Below, in pieces: positions 17,257 through 25,642 of a DNA stretch of 64,000 bases. The DNA lies in NCBI GenBank assembly GCA_016794365.1, contig JAEUKB010000029.1:54086-118085 (forward strand), given 5' to 3'. This DNA is from Myxococcales bacterium (GTDB taxonomy: Bacteria; Myxococcota_A; Polyangia; Palsa-1104; JAEUJZ01). The translations under genes and the position numbers were made by a program. Within the stretch, counting starts at the first letter, position 1; the number at the start of each line of letters is the position of its first letter. Below the pieces are notes generated by a model, which saw only the letters and a program-made list of their open reading frames with translations, had not been told where the DNA came from and did not search any database.

Positions 17257-19380
17257 CTAGAAGTTGACGCGGTAGCCGAGGTTGCCGAACACGCCGTTGA
17301 GCGAGGCGTAGTCGGTGCGCTCGGTGCGGCCCCAGATGACGTGGCGATAACCGGCTTCGATGAACACGCCACCGCGACGGAGACGAATCTCTGCACCGAG
17401 GAGCCCGCCGAGACCGACCTGGCTCATCCACGAGCCGTCTTGGATTTGGACGCCATCGCGAGCCAAGAAGCTGTATTCGGCCAGGAACTGCGGCAGCACA
17501 CCGATGTACGGTGCCCACGCTGCATCCAAGCTGCGGAAGCGATAGGCGAGGAGCAGACCGCCACCGATGATGTGCGAGGCTCCTGGCGCGGGGGCAAAGT
17601 ACTCGTACTGCGGGCGCAGCGCGAATGCGAAGGCACCGTACGGCAGCTTCAGGCGACCACCGATTTCCAGACCGCCACCGATGCCGAACACACCGCGCGG
17701 AATGTCTACGTGGGTCAGGCCCATCAGACCCAGTTCCACCGCGAACGACTTCGCAGGCGGACGGTCTCCAGCGGGAGCATCTTCCTTCGGCTCGTCTTTG
17801 CTGGCCGTGGCTGGGGCTGCATCAGGGAGGGCCGACTCATAGTTTTCGACGCCGTTGATGGTGTAGCGCAGACCCAAGCCGGTCTTGCCAGCTGGCCAGT
17901 GCGCGGTGGTGACGTAGGTGCCGGTGCCCGGAACCTCTTGGACGGCATCGGCGCGCGAACCACCAGTACCTTCGGCCACAACGGTGGCACCCGTGATCGG
18001 GCTGCCCGCTGCATCCGCAAGCTGGAGCCGCACTTCACGCTGACCTTCTTGCGGGTTAAACGTCGGGGCACCGACATCCAGCTTGGCCACGACGGGACCG
18101 CTCTGGGTCGCCGAGATCTTGAACTCGCTGGTGTCGTCGGGCTTGGCTCCGCTTTGCGCAGTTGCGCAGCGCAGGGTGTGCTCACGAGCGGGCTGAAGCG
18201 GGATCGGCTGACCGACCGCCTGAAGCTCTGCGCCATTGAGACCGCAGAACACGCCTTTGCCATCGACCTGAACCGCTGCGCGCTTGCCTTCTCCGCCGGG
18301 CCATAGCACGACGCGAGCAACCTGAACGTGGCCAGGAGCGCTCCACGGACCGACAACACCATCAGCGCTTACCGCACTGACGCGAACGTAGTAGTCGCCG
18401 GGACCCACGGCGGTCGGCATGACGCGCGTCTCTGCTGCTGCTGCGCGATTGTCACGGACGATCGAGTCAAACGCGGAATCTTGCGCCACTTGAACGTGCC
18501 AGCCAGTCGCCATCGCGCCAGCCAGAGCGTACGTTCCCTTGACTTCCACCGGGCCGCCCGTTGAGAGGACCAGGCCAGGAACTCCCGCGATGCTCGGTGC
18601 AGCCGGAAGCTCCTGCGCGGCGGTTGGTGGAGTGGTGACGTTGGCCACCATGCTGCCTTGATTGGCAGTCAAGTTGACCGTCTTGCCCTTGGCCGTCAGC
18701 GTTGCTGTTCCTTCATAGAGCGAGACACGGGTTGCCCCGGTCTTGGGTTCCACTGAGATACGCGCCGTCGAGCCTGGATTGACCGCAACCTTGCCCACTG
18801 GCGTCACAAAGCTGGCCGTGCGAGATGGCTTAGCTGGGGCTGGCTTGGCTGGCTTGGCACCCGCAGGCGGAGCGGCAGGCGCTGGCACTGTCACCGTGAT
18901 TTCACCAACGGTGATGGTGTTGGTTCCAGGGACAAACTTCTTGGCTGGAGCGTTGGCCGGGGTCGCAGGAGGAACTCCGTAGACCGAAAACGAGGTGTTT
19001 TCTCCGATGCCAATCCGCGTTCCATCTGCGAAGTTGACTTCAGCACCCGAGCCCGCTGCGCTGTCTACGCGCGTGCCAGGGAACAGGACTTCGTCTTTGC
19101 GAGCTCCGTGACGTTCGCTGCTCGAAACAACTTCCACTTGGTGGTGCGTGATTCTGAGCTTGGCCTCGGGAACACCAGCAGGATACGTCGGCGCTGCTGG
19201 GGCGGCAGCCGCCTTCGGTGCGGTCGCAGGAGCAGCCCCTGCTTTGGGCGCTGGTGCAGCCGTTGCCGCTTTGGGCTTGGCCGCTGCACCAGCCGCTTGT
19301 GCGTACAGCGGCTGGGACGAGATCGTCAGCAGGCCGCCTCCGATCGCTACACCGAGGAACAACATTCGCGAGCACGTCAT
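17257..19380 (-). CDS. FecR-domain secreted protein with C-terminal outer-membrane barrel
   Basis: ATG 19380 is preceded by GGAGAG (19385-19390), which fits better than GTG 19392; this gives 707 residues. A signal peptide ('FLGVAIGGGLLTISSQPLYAQA') and a long Ala/Pro/Lys linker come first. A FecR-type domain follows near residues 75-250 ('ELRITHHQVEVV'-like start, 'VDSAAGSGAEVNFADGTRI', 'ARISVEPKTGATRVSLYEG'). In the middle are Ig-like beta-rich segments. The last 170 residues alternate aromatic and polar residues and end in Phe, as outer-membrane barrels do. The protein may anchor a FecR-like platform at the cell surface. Function unknown. Confidence 0.8.
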   Translation of the reverse strand: MTCSRMLFLGVAIGGGLLTISSQPLYAQAAGAAAKPKAATAAPAPKAGAAPATAPKAAAAPAAPTYPAGVPEAKLRITHHQVEVVSSSERHGARKDEVLFPGTRVDSAAGSGAEVNFADGTRIGIGENTSFSVYGVPPATPANAPAKKFVPGTNTITVGEITVTVPAPAAPPAGAKPAKPAPAKPSRTASFVTPVGKVAVNPGSTARISVEPKTGATRVSLYEGTATLTAKGKTVNLTANQGSMVANVTTPPTAAQELPAAPSIAGVPGLVLSTGGPVEVKGTYALAGAMATGWHVQVAQDSAFDSIVRDNRAAAAETRVMPTAVGPGDYYVRVSAVSADGVVGPWSAPGHVQVARVVLWPGGEGKRAAVQVDGKGVFCGLNGAELQAVGQPIPLQPAREHTLRCATAQSGAKPDDTSEFKISATQSGPVVAKLDVGAPTFNPQEGQREVRLQLADAAGSPITGATVVAEGTGGSRADAVQEVPGTGTYVTTAHWPAGKTGLGLRYTINGVENYESALPDAAPATASKDEPKEDAPAGDRPPAKSFAVELGLMGLTHVDIPRGVFGIGGGLEIGGRLKLPYGAFAFALRPQYEYFAPAPGASHIIGGGLLLAYRFRSLDAAWAPYIGVLPQFLAEYSFLARDGVQIQDGSWMSQVGLGGLLGAEIRLRRGGVFIEAGYRHVIWGRTERTDYASLNGVFGNLGYRVNF

Positions 19381-19527
19381 TGAACTCTCCACGGGACGTT
19401 TTGGCTCTAGTTCGTTAGCCAGTTCCTAATTTGCCTGAAGGCGCTGATGTCTGTCATTAACTAAACCAGCGAGGCCGCTACATCATCACATTCACCCATC
19501 AAGTCAAGCTGACTCTTGGTGAAAACG

Positions 19528-20787
19528 TCAGGTGCGGCCATCTCCGATGTAGATGCGCGGGACTCGTTTCGAGACGACGGTGCAGATTTCCCATGGGATG
19601 GTCTGTGCCCAGTCGGCAAGCTCGGACAAGGTGATGCGGTCGCTGACGCCGTCAGGTCCAGTCTGCGCGCCGAGTAACACCACGTCATCGCCAACCTTGA
19701 CTCCGGTCACGTCGGTTACATCGATCATTGTCATGTCCATGGTGATCGGAGCCAAGACCTTGCAGCGCTGGCCACCGCAGAGAACGTAAGCGGAGCTGCT
19801 CATTCGACGGGTGTAGCCATCGGCGTAGCCCACAGGCAGCGTGGCGCAGAGCGTCGAGCGGCTGACGCGCGTTCGGCCTCCATAGCTGACGTTTTCGCCG
19901 GGAGGAAGCTCGCGCAGGGCAATGATCTTGGTTCGCAGCGTCATAACCGGCCACAAGGTCGCAAGGTCAGTGTGATCGGGCGCGACGCCAAACAGACCGA
20001 TGCCTGTGCGAACCAGGTCAAAGCGAGCGTCGGCAAATCGAACGGCTCCGGCGGTGTTGGCTGCGTGAATGATGCCGGGCTTTAGACCTTCAGACTGAAG
20101 CTTGTCGAGAAACTGACTGAGCCGGACCAGCTGCTCTTCGGTTGGGGCGGACTCTTCTCCGTCGGCGTCGTATAGATGGGTACACAGTCCCGATAGATAT
20201 AAGCCGCTGTGATGTCGCAGTTCGCTGAGCACAGCGTCGAGCTGATGCAGTCGAACCCCGAGTCGTGACATGCCAGTGTCGGCTTTGAGATGAATCCCGA
20301 CGCGAGGCGCAGAAAGCTCATCGGCAGCATGGGCAAAGCGAGCCAAGTCTTTGGGATCGGCCACGACGGGCGTCAGTCGATAGGCGACAACATCGCGATG
20401 CGACAACCCGTAGTAACAGCCGAGGACGATGATGGGCAGTTCAATCCCTGCGCGTCTCAGCTCGACCCCTTCTTCAACGAGAGACACCGCAAAGCCCCAG
20501 ACTTTCTTTTCGAGCGCGCGCGCGCAAGCGACGGCACCGTGACCGTACGCATCGGCTTTGACGACAGCGAGCAGGCCCGTCTTGGCGCTACCAACCGCAC
20601 TGCGCAAGACATCGGCGTTGCGGCGAAGGGCTCCGAGATCGATTTCGGCCACGGTAGGACGAATGTCGGTCCGTATGTCGAATACCTGATAGATGGTCCG
20701 AGACGATAGCTTGCCCCGCGCGGAGCGGTCAAAAAGTTGCGGGTTCGATGTCGTGATCTCGTCGGTCGTGCTAAGTAGTGACTTCAT
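19528..20787 (-). CDS. alr: Alanine racemase
   Basis: 419 residues as drawn. The PLP lysine is Lys77 in 'AVVKADAYGHGA', and the downstream blocks 'RVGIHLKADTGMSRLG' and 'NVSYGGRTRV', with 'LPVGYADGYTR', are typical of Alr. The enzyme makes D-alanine for peptidoglycan. Homology begins only near residue 43 ('RPTVAEIDL'), so about 40 residues are extra. ATG 20787 overlaps the ATG of the divergent PDZ-thioredoxin gene, which leaves no room for a promoter; the true start may lie further inside (no ATG there, only GTG/TTG options). Confidence 0.9.
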   Translation of the reverse strand: MKSLLSTTDEITTSNPQLFDRSARGKLSSRTIYQVFDIRTDIRPTVAEIDLGALRRNADVLRSAVGSAKTGLLAVVKADAYGHGAVACARALEKKVWGFAVSLVEEGVELRRAGIELPIIVLGCYYGLSHRDVVAYRLTPVVADPKDLARFAHAADELSAPRVGIHLKADTGMSRLGVRLHQLDAVLSELRHHSGLYLSGLCTHLYDADGEESAPTEEQLVRLSQFLDKLQSEGLKPGIIHAANTAGAVRFADARFDLVRTGIGLFGVAPDHTDLATLWPVMTLRTKIIALRELPPGENVSYGGRTRVSRSTLCATLPVGYADGYTRRMSSSAYVLCGGQRCKVLAPITMDMTMIDVTDVTGVKVGDDVVLLGAQTGPDGVSDRITLSELADWAQTIPWEICTVVSKRVPRIYIGDGRT

Positions 20788-21658
20788 GAACCGAAGACCG
20801 AATGAAGGGGGAGCAACTTGGCTCCAGCGGTGCGGGCGGGCGTGGCTGCTCGCTATGGCCTTGGGAATTCCGGGGCTTGCGTGGGCGGAGTCGCCGTGGC
20901 TGGGACTGGAGCTAGAGCCGTCTCCGCAAGGGGGCGCAAAAATCGTCGATGTCTATCCAGGGTCGCCGCTGTACGGACTGCTGGCCACGTCGGAGCTGGC
21001 CCCAGGAGATGTGGTGATTGGCTTTGACGGACGCAAAGTGACAGAGCCCAAAGATCTGTCGGCTCAAGTGCGGGCGCAAAAGCCAGGTCAGACGGTAACG
21101 CTGAAGCTGCGTCGAGCGTCGGGACAGAGCGCGGATGTTTCGACGGTGCTGCTGTCTCGGCCCAGTGAAGATCAGCTGGCGCAGATGTCGATGAAGCTGG
21201 AAGAAGAGCGGCAAAAGCGTCTGATTGGTCAGCGCGCGCCGGACTTTGTGCTGGAACAGCTTCATGGCAGCAAACTGTCGGGGACGGGGACGGGACTGCT
21301 TGCGGCCAGCAAAGGTCAGCCGGTGCTGCTGGTGTTTTTCGCAAGCTGGTGTGGTCCGTGTCTGCGCGAGATTCCTCATCTGAATGACCTGCAAGCGCGG
21401 AGGCCGGATCTGCGACTGATTGCGCTGTCTACCGAGCCCAGCGACAAGATCTTGGACATCGTGCGGCGCTATTCTCCGGCGTATGCGATGGGTCGAGACA
21501 TCGATAGGAAAGCCTATCGCGCGTATGGCGTGGCATCGTATCCGACCTCGTTTCTGATCGATGGAAGCGGGATTTTGCGAGCGGTTGATCATGGCTCGCT
21601 GACGACGGTGGAGCAGGAACTAGCAAAGCTTCCCAAAGCAGCCAAAGCAGCGCGTTAG
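20786..21658 (+). CDS. Periplasmic PDZ-thioredoxin (TlpA-like) protein
   Basis: 290 residues from ATG 20786. A basic N-terminus and hydrophobic core ending 'GIPGLAWA' form a signal peptide. Residues about 40-115 form a PDZ-type domain ('GLELEPSPQGGAKIVDVYPGSPL', 'LAPGDVVIGFDGRKV'; both typical). The C-terminal half is a TlpA/ResA-like thioredoxin domain with the redox motif WCGPC (Cys189, Cys192) and the cis-proline 'VASYPTSFLIDGSG'. It is probably a thiol-disulfide reductase or chaperone in the periplasm. Longer versions of the frame start inside alr and lack a signal peptide. The stop codon TAG lies inside the first unit of an 11-bp repeat array. Confidence 0.85.
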   Translation: MNRRPNEGGATWLQRCGRAWLLAMALGIPGLAWAESPWLGLELEPSPQGGAKIVDVYPGSPLYGLLATSELAPGDVVIGFDGRKVTEPKDLSAQVRAQKPGQTVTLKLRRASGQSADVSTVLLSRPSEDQLAQMSMKLEEERQKRLIGQRAPDFVLEQLHGSKLSGTGTGLLAASKGQPVLLVFFASWCGPCLREIPHLNDLQARRPDLRLIALSTEPSDKILDIVRRYSPAYAMGRDIDRKAYRAYGVASYPTSFLIDGSGILRAVDHGSLTTVEQELAKLPKAAKAAR

Positions 21659-21731
21659 GAATCGGTTAGGAATCGGTTAGGAATCGCTTGGGAATCGGTT
21701 AGGAATGGCTTAGGAATCGCTTGGGAATGCA
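21655..21731. repeat. Seven tandem copies of an 11-bp repeat (TTAGGAATCGG-like)
   Basis: Units start at 21655, 21666, 21677, 21688, 21699, 21710 and 21721. The consensus is TTAGGAATCGG, with TTGGGAATCGC-type variants. The first copy contains the stop codon of the PDZ-thioredoxin gene. The same unit appears inverted at 48719-48781 and singly beside other stop codons. Confidence 0.9.
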
Positions 21732-21752
21732 GAACAGAGCCCTGGATGATTC

Positions 21753-22022
21753 CTAGCTGCCGTCGAGAGATTCGGCATCGCTCGGCTGGCTGAGATCGGG
21801 CGCACTGCTAAGATCCATGGCACCGGGCATAGCGCAGATCATGGTGCTGTCAGGAAGATGACAGTATCCGTCGCTCCGGCACTCATATTCGGCAGGGCAG
21901 GGTGGATCGCTGCCAGCGCAACGGAATGCACAGTCTGCGTACGTCGGTGTAAAGCAGCTCCACAAGAGCAGACCCGCTGACGGCAGTAGGAATCCCAACG
22001 ACAGTACAAGCTTGCGTCGCAT
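21753..22022 (-). CDS. Small Cys-rich lipoprotein
   Basis: 89 residues from ATG 22022, whose first base is the last base of the upstream gene's TGA. The N-terminus 'MRRKLVLSLGFLLPSAGLLLWSC' is a good lipoprotein signal. The mature part has a disulfide-rich block ('CAFRCAGSDPPCPAEYECRSDGYC') and an acidic Ser/Asp-rich tail. Similar Cys-rich blocks occur in other lipoproteins of this window (14802-16898). It is the last gene of the permease/ATPase operon. Function unknown. Confidence 0.7.
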   Translation of the reverse strand: MRRKLVLSLGFLLPSAGLLLWSCFTPTYADCAFRCAGSDPPCPAEYECRSDGYCHLPDSTMICAMPGAMDLSSAPDLSQPSDAESLDGS

Positions 22023-22630
22023 CAAAATCGTCCTGAAAATGACAGCGCAAGCTGCTGCGTGGAAAGCTGCGGAAGGGGAATCAGCGCGAGCTTTTTGATC
22101 GCACTTTCCTTGCGGCTCGCTTGCCAAAACAGGAGCCCGCTGCTGAGTGCGGTGACTCCGACGGTGACGAAGCACGCAATCGTGGCACGCTGGAACGTCC
22201 GTCCTTCTTGCTGAAGCTGCTCATACTGCTGGCGCTGCGCTTCATCGTAGAGAGGAGCCCGTCCGTTTTCGCGCTGTACGGTCAGCAGGCTCAGCTCATC
22301 CGAGCGATGTTGGGTCAGAAGTCCCAGCGTGATGCCGGAGATCGCAAGTGCAGTAGTGAGCGAGGCTCCGACTGTGCCGATGGCTTGATAGGTCCGACGG
22401 CTGCGATCGAGTGCTGCTTTGCGATCCTGCTGCTGCTTGATCCGTGCGAGCTGATCGGGATCTTCACGCAGCGGACCGGGCTCTGGTTCGGGCTCTGCTG
22501 GAGGTGGTTCCTCGTCGAGAACTTGAGCAGGTGGCGGCTCCGGCGGAACGGCTGCATACACCGCAGGACTGCGCAGCGGAAAAAGCAGAGTGAGGAAGAG
22601 CGTTGCTCCTAGACGCAGACAGCGGGACAT
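22022..22630 (-). CDS. Signal-peptide protein with two C-terminal membrane helices
   Basis: 202 residues. A signal peptide ('LGATLFLTLLFPLRSPAVYA') is followed by a Pro/Glu-rich stretch, then a charged helix and two hydrophobic helices separated by about 45 polar residues. The same two-helix hairpin closes the proteins at 34942-36162 and 53620-54807, here without TPR or PEGA domains. The gene lies two bases after the ATPase gene stop and overlaps the next lipoprotein gene by one base. Probably an accessory part of the same operon. Function unknown. Confidence 0.65.
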   Translation of the reverse strand: MSRCLRLGATLFLTLLFPLRSPAVYAAVPPEPPPAQVLDEEPPPAEPEPEPGPLREDPDQLARIKQQQDRKAALDRSRRTYQAIGTVGASLTTALAISGITLGLLTQHRSDELSLLTVQRENGRAPLYDEAQRQQYEQLQQEGRTFQRATIACFVTVGVTALSSGLLFWQASRKESAIKKLALIPLPQLSTQQLALSFSGRF

Positions 22631-22632
22631 GA

Positions 22633-23352
22633 CTATGCCGCCACCAAAGGATTCCGTTCCACGATCTTTCCGTCGGCAATGTGGACAACGCGCTTGGCGT
22701 GCTGCATCACGCGCGGATCGTGTGTGGAAAAGATAAAGGTCACGCCCATCTGTTCGTTGAGCCGCTGCATCAGCGCAATGATCTGTTCTGATGTCTTCGA
22801 GTCCAGGTTCGCGGTGGGCTCATCCGCAAGCACCAGCTCTGGATGTGTAATGAGCGCGCGCGCAATCGCTACGCGCTGCCGCTGACCGCCGGATAACTCG
22901 TCGGGACGATGCTTCAGATAGGGGCCAAGTCCTACGTCTTCACAGAGCTTCACCACACGCTCGCGCAGGCTCCCAAGTGGCTCTGGATCTTTGCGCATCA
23001 GACATGGGAACTCGACGTTTTCGATGACGTTCAGGACTGGGATCAAGTTAAAGGACTGAAAGATGATGCCGATCTTGCGATTCCGTAGCTCTGCGAGCTT
23101 GTCAAAGTCGCGATTGCTGACTTCCTGTCCATCGAAGTGATAGGTACCGCTGGTGGGAGAATCGAGACAGCCAATGATGTTGAGCAGCGTCGATTTTCCC
23201 GATCCAGAAGGCCCCATCACCACGGTGAATTCACCACGGGCGACTTGAAGATCGACACCTTGCAACGCCGGAACGATGGTCTTGCCAAGGTGGTACTGCT
23301 TGACGATGTTGCGCAACGTGATGAGCGCTGCGCTGCGCTCGGTCTGGCTCAT
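22633..23352 (-). CDS. LolD/MacB-type ABC transporter ATP-binding protein
   Basis: 239 residues with all ABC motifs: Walker A GPSGSGKS near residue 46, signature LSGGQRQR near 153 and Walker B 'LVLADEPTANLD'. The 'RNRKIGIIFQSFNLIPVL' Q-loop region is typical of the MacB/LolD family, which powers FtsX-type permeases. The two permeases are encoded 3-5 kb upstream in the same operon. The set probably moves lipoproteins, lipids or another amphiphile out of the inner membrane. Confidence 0.92.
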   Translation of the reverse strand: MSQTERSAALITLRNIVKQYHLGKTIVPALQGVDLQVARGEFTVVMGPSGSGKSTLLNIIGCLDSPTSGTYHFDGQEVSNRDFDKLAELRNRKIGIIFQSFNLIPVLNVIENVEFPCLMRKDPEPLGSLRERVVKLCEDVGLGPYLKHRPDELSGGQRQRVAIARALITHPELVLADEPTANLDSKTSEQIIALMQRLNEQMGVTFIFSTHDPRVMQHAKRVVHIADGKIVERNPLVAA

Positions 23353-23362
23353 GACACAACCT

Positions 23363-24850
23363 CTAGTAGTAGGCTCGCGCCTCGAACAGGAATCGAAAGT
23401 CCATCGGAATCAGAGAGTATTCGCTGTAGTCTGTTCCGCCTACGTTCACGGTTCCTACAGGGATTCCGCGAATCGGAATGAAGCCAAACAGAGACAGCGT
23501 TAGCCACTCCTGTGCATTCCAGGAAAACGTCGGTGAAAAGGTTCCAGACAGATCCGCAAGACCAGCGATCAGCGTCGCACCAATCGAAAAGTCATCGCGG
23601 ATCTTGGGCTTGTTGTAGCTGAGGATCAGATAGTGACGACGCAGTGGATCGAAGGTAAAGCGCTGCGGAATCGCTCCATTTGCGCTGCCAGTCTGTCCCA
23701 GCGTAGTCAGTCCTGCCATCTGCGCCCGACTTAGGAGTCGCAAGTAGTCTTCAAACTCTAGCGAAGAGTAGCCATCCGCTTGATAGTAGTACTCTACCGA
23801 CAGCGTGCTTTCATCGCGGAACTGGGTGCGACCCCCAACCAAGATTCGAGGATAGATATTTCCGTCGCTGAGCTTGCTGGGAGAGAACACCGTTTGCGGG
23901 TTGCAGATCCCTTCGCTGATGCACGCGTGGCTGGGATAGTTCTTGCCGCTTCCCATCTGAAACAGCGACTCAATGTGCAGTTCGTAGTCGGTGAAGAAGT
24001 AGCGCGACAGACTGATTCCGAAGCGCGAAGTATTTTCAAAGGAGTCAGCATACTTGTTCGAGAAAAAGTAGAACAAGTTGATGTCGGTATTGAACAGCAG
24101 CATATACAGACGCGCTGCAAACAGATAGTGATAGGAGTCATCCGCAGGCTTGGTCCCGTCGGCGAGCTGATAGTCTGGATACTTCATGATCGCAAACGGA
24201 AGACCGTTCTGTTGGTAGAGCACTTGCGGTGCAAACAGTGTGCTGATCGTAAATTTTTCAAACGGCAGCTCGATCCGTGCAACCCACTGACCTGCGCGCT
24301 GAAAGTTGGGATCCGTCGGATCTTTGGGCGGATTGATCAGATCTGTGGGATTGAACGCGAAGCCGGAACCCCAGATGATGCGCTTTTTCCCAAGCAGAAT
24401 GTTCAGCCATGGCTTGGGAGAAACAGAGACATACAGCTCGCTGGGAATGATGGTCGGACGCAGCGTCGGAACGTCATGCTCGTCGATGCGAGTCCGTCCA
24501 CCACTTCCGTCTTTGTCATAAAAGAGCCAGCCGTTTTGATAGATCAGCGAGACATCGGAATAGACAAACGCTTTCGATCCAATGTTGATCTTAAGCTGGA
24601 TGTTTCCTTCCAGGATCTCTGTGATCGAAGGCTGATTGTTCGTCGGAACCAGCGAGACGTTGGGATTGATGTGCGCGTACTGGATGCGATTGTCTACGTA
24701 GCCGTTGACCTCTGCAGAGACCTTCTTGCTGCTGTTGTCTCCCTTTTTTGAAGAGTCGAGATCATCCAACGACTCTTGCGCGTGTGCGACGACAACTCGC
24801 AGCGAAAGGAGCAGCACAAGACAGATCTGAAAGGAAGTCCGCAGAGACAT
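23363..24850 (-). CDS. Outer-membrane beta-barrel protein (DUF1302-like)
   Basis: 495 residues. A signal peptide ('ICLVLLLSLRVVVAHA') and a short charged linker lead into a long run of amphipathic beta strands. The blocks 'LLGKKRIIWGSGFAFNPTDLINPP' (split here: LLGKKRIIWGSG and FAFNPTDLINPP) are reminiscent of DUF1302 barrels, which accompany export systems. The C-terminus 'LFEARAYY' ends in an aromatic residue. Between the LolA-like and ATPase genes, it is the natural outer-membrane end of the system. Confidence 0.65.
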   Translation of the reverse strand: MSLRTSFQICLVLLLSLRVVVAHAQESLDDLDSSKKGDNSSKKVSAEVNGYVDNRIQYAHINPNVSLVPTNNQPSITEILEGNIQLKINIGSKAFVYSDVSLIYQNGWLFYDKDGSGGRTRIDEHDVPTLRPTIIPSELYVSVSPKPWLNILLGKKRIIWGSGFAFNPTDLINPPKDPTDPNFQRAGQWVARIELPFEKFTISTLFAPQVLYQQNGLPFAIMKYPDYQLADGTKPADDSYHYLFAARLYMLLFNTDINLFYFFSNKYADSFENTSRFGISLSRYFFTDYELHIESLFQMGSGKNYPSHACISEGICNPQTVFSPSKLSDGNIYPRILVGGRTQFRDESTLSVEYYYQADGYSSLEFEDYLRLLSRAQMAGLTTLGQTGSANGAIPQRFTFDPLRRHYLILSYNKPKIRDDFSIGATLIAGLADLSGTFSPTFSWNAQEWLTLSLFGFIPIRGIPVGTVNVGGTDYSEYSLIPMDFRFLFEARAYY

Positions 24851-24868
24851 CTGAGTGTACCGCGCTAC

Positions 24869-25600
24869 TTAGCGACCGAGATCATCAAGCACGAACTTCT
24901 GTGCTGGGATGTCGATGTTGAGCTTCATATCCAGCGTGTTCATTTCGGAAAAGCGCTTGGTGGCCAGCTCGTTGCGCATGACGATATGAGACGGTCTACG
25001 CAGTCCGTGGAAGTCCTTCACATCATCAAACTGTGCGGAACGGAGTAGCTTTCCAGATGCCGCGTAGTACTCCGCTTTCTTGGGCTGACGATCGTCTTTG
25101 GTCATCCACAGCTTGATGCGATCGTAGGATGCTTCTTTGCTCTTGGCGGTCAGATCCAGCAGCCAGAGCTTGTCATCTTCCGACGGTGACAGCTTGACAT
25201 TGTAGTCCGCTACGTAGTTTACGCGCAGGACATCTCCGTTGTTGAAGTCGCCCCCCTGAAAGCTCTCACGCGATGCCAAACGGAGCGCGCGCTTGAGGTT
25301 GGGCATGTACACCCACATGTTGTCTTCCACCCGCAGCATCTCTTGTCCTTTGGCTGCAGCGGGCTCGAAAAACCAGGTGCGAATCTTGTCATCTTCGGAC
25401 TTGAGCGCACGGAACTTGTAGGTCCGCGTGGTGTCATCTTGGCGATGCGCGATCATGACCATCAGTCCATCAAACGTGCGCGGAGACATGACTTCGTCAT
25501 AGCGCTTCAGGAGCTCTTGTGGGGTCGGATCGGCAGCAAGTGCCAGCGACGGAAAACCTAGTGAAAGCAAGAGCGCCAAAGCGGCTGTATATCGAAACAT
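24869..25600 (-). CDS. LolA-like outer-membrane lipoprotein-sorting family protein
   Basis: 243 residues with signal peptide ending 'LGFPSLALA' and a good ribosome site (AAGGAG before ATG 25600). The mature part fits the LolA-fold family annotated as outer membrane lipoprotein-sorting protein: 'TRTYKFRALKSEDDKIRTWFF', 'VYMPNLKRALRLAS' and 'MTKDDRQPKKAEYY'. LolA-fold proteins are half-open barrels that carry acyl chains across the periplasm. Encoded between permeases and an outer-membrane barrel, it could be the periplasmic carrier of the system. Confidence 0.8.
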   Translation of the reverse strand: MFRYTAALALLLSLGFPSLALAADPTPQELLKRYDEVMSPRTFDGLMVMIAHRQDDTTRTYKFRALKSEDDKIRTWFFEPAAAKGQEMLRVEDNMWVYMPNLKRALRLASRESFQGGDFNNGDVLRVNYVADYNVKLSPSEDDKLWLLDLTAKSKEASYDRIKLWMTKDDRQPKKAEYYAASGKLLRSAQFDDVKDFHGLRRPSHIVMRNELATKRFSEMNTLDMKLNIDIPAQKFVLDDLGR

Positions 25601-25642
25601 GGGACAGACTCCTTCTTGATCCTTGTTGGGCGCTGCAAATCG

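Noticed and set aside
23780..24751. Plus-strand open frame of 323 codons over the outer-membrane barrel gene
   Set aside because: Antisense to a signal-peptide barrel protein that fits the operon; no recognisable protein features.
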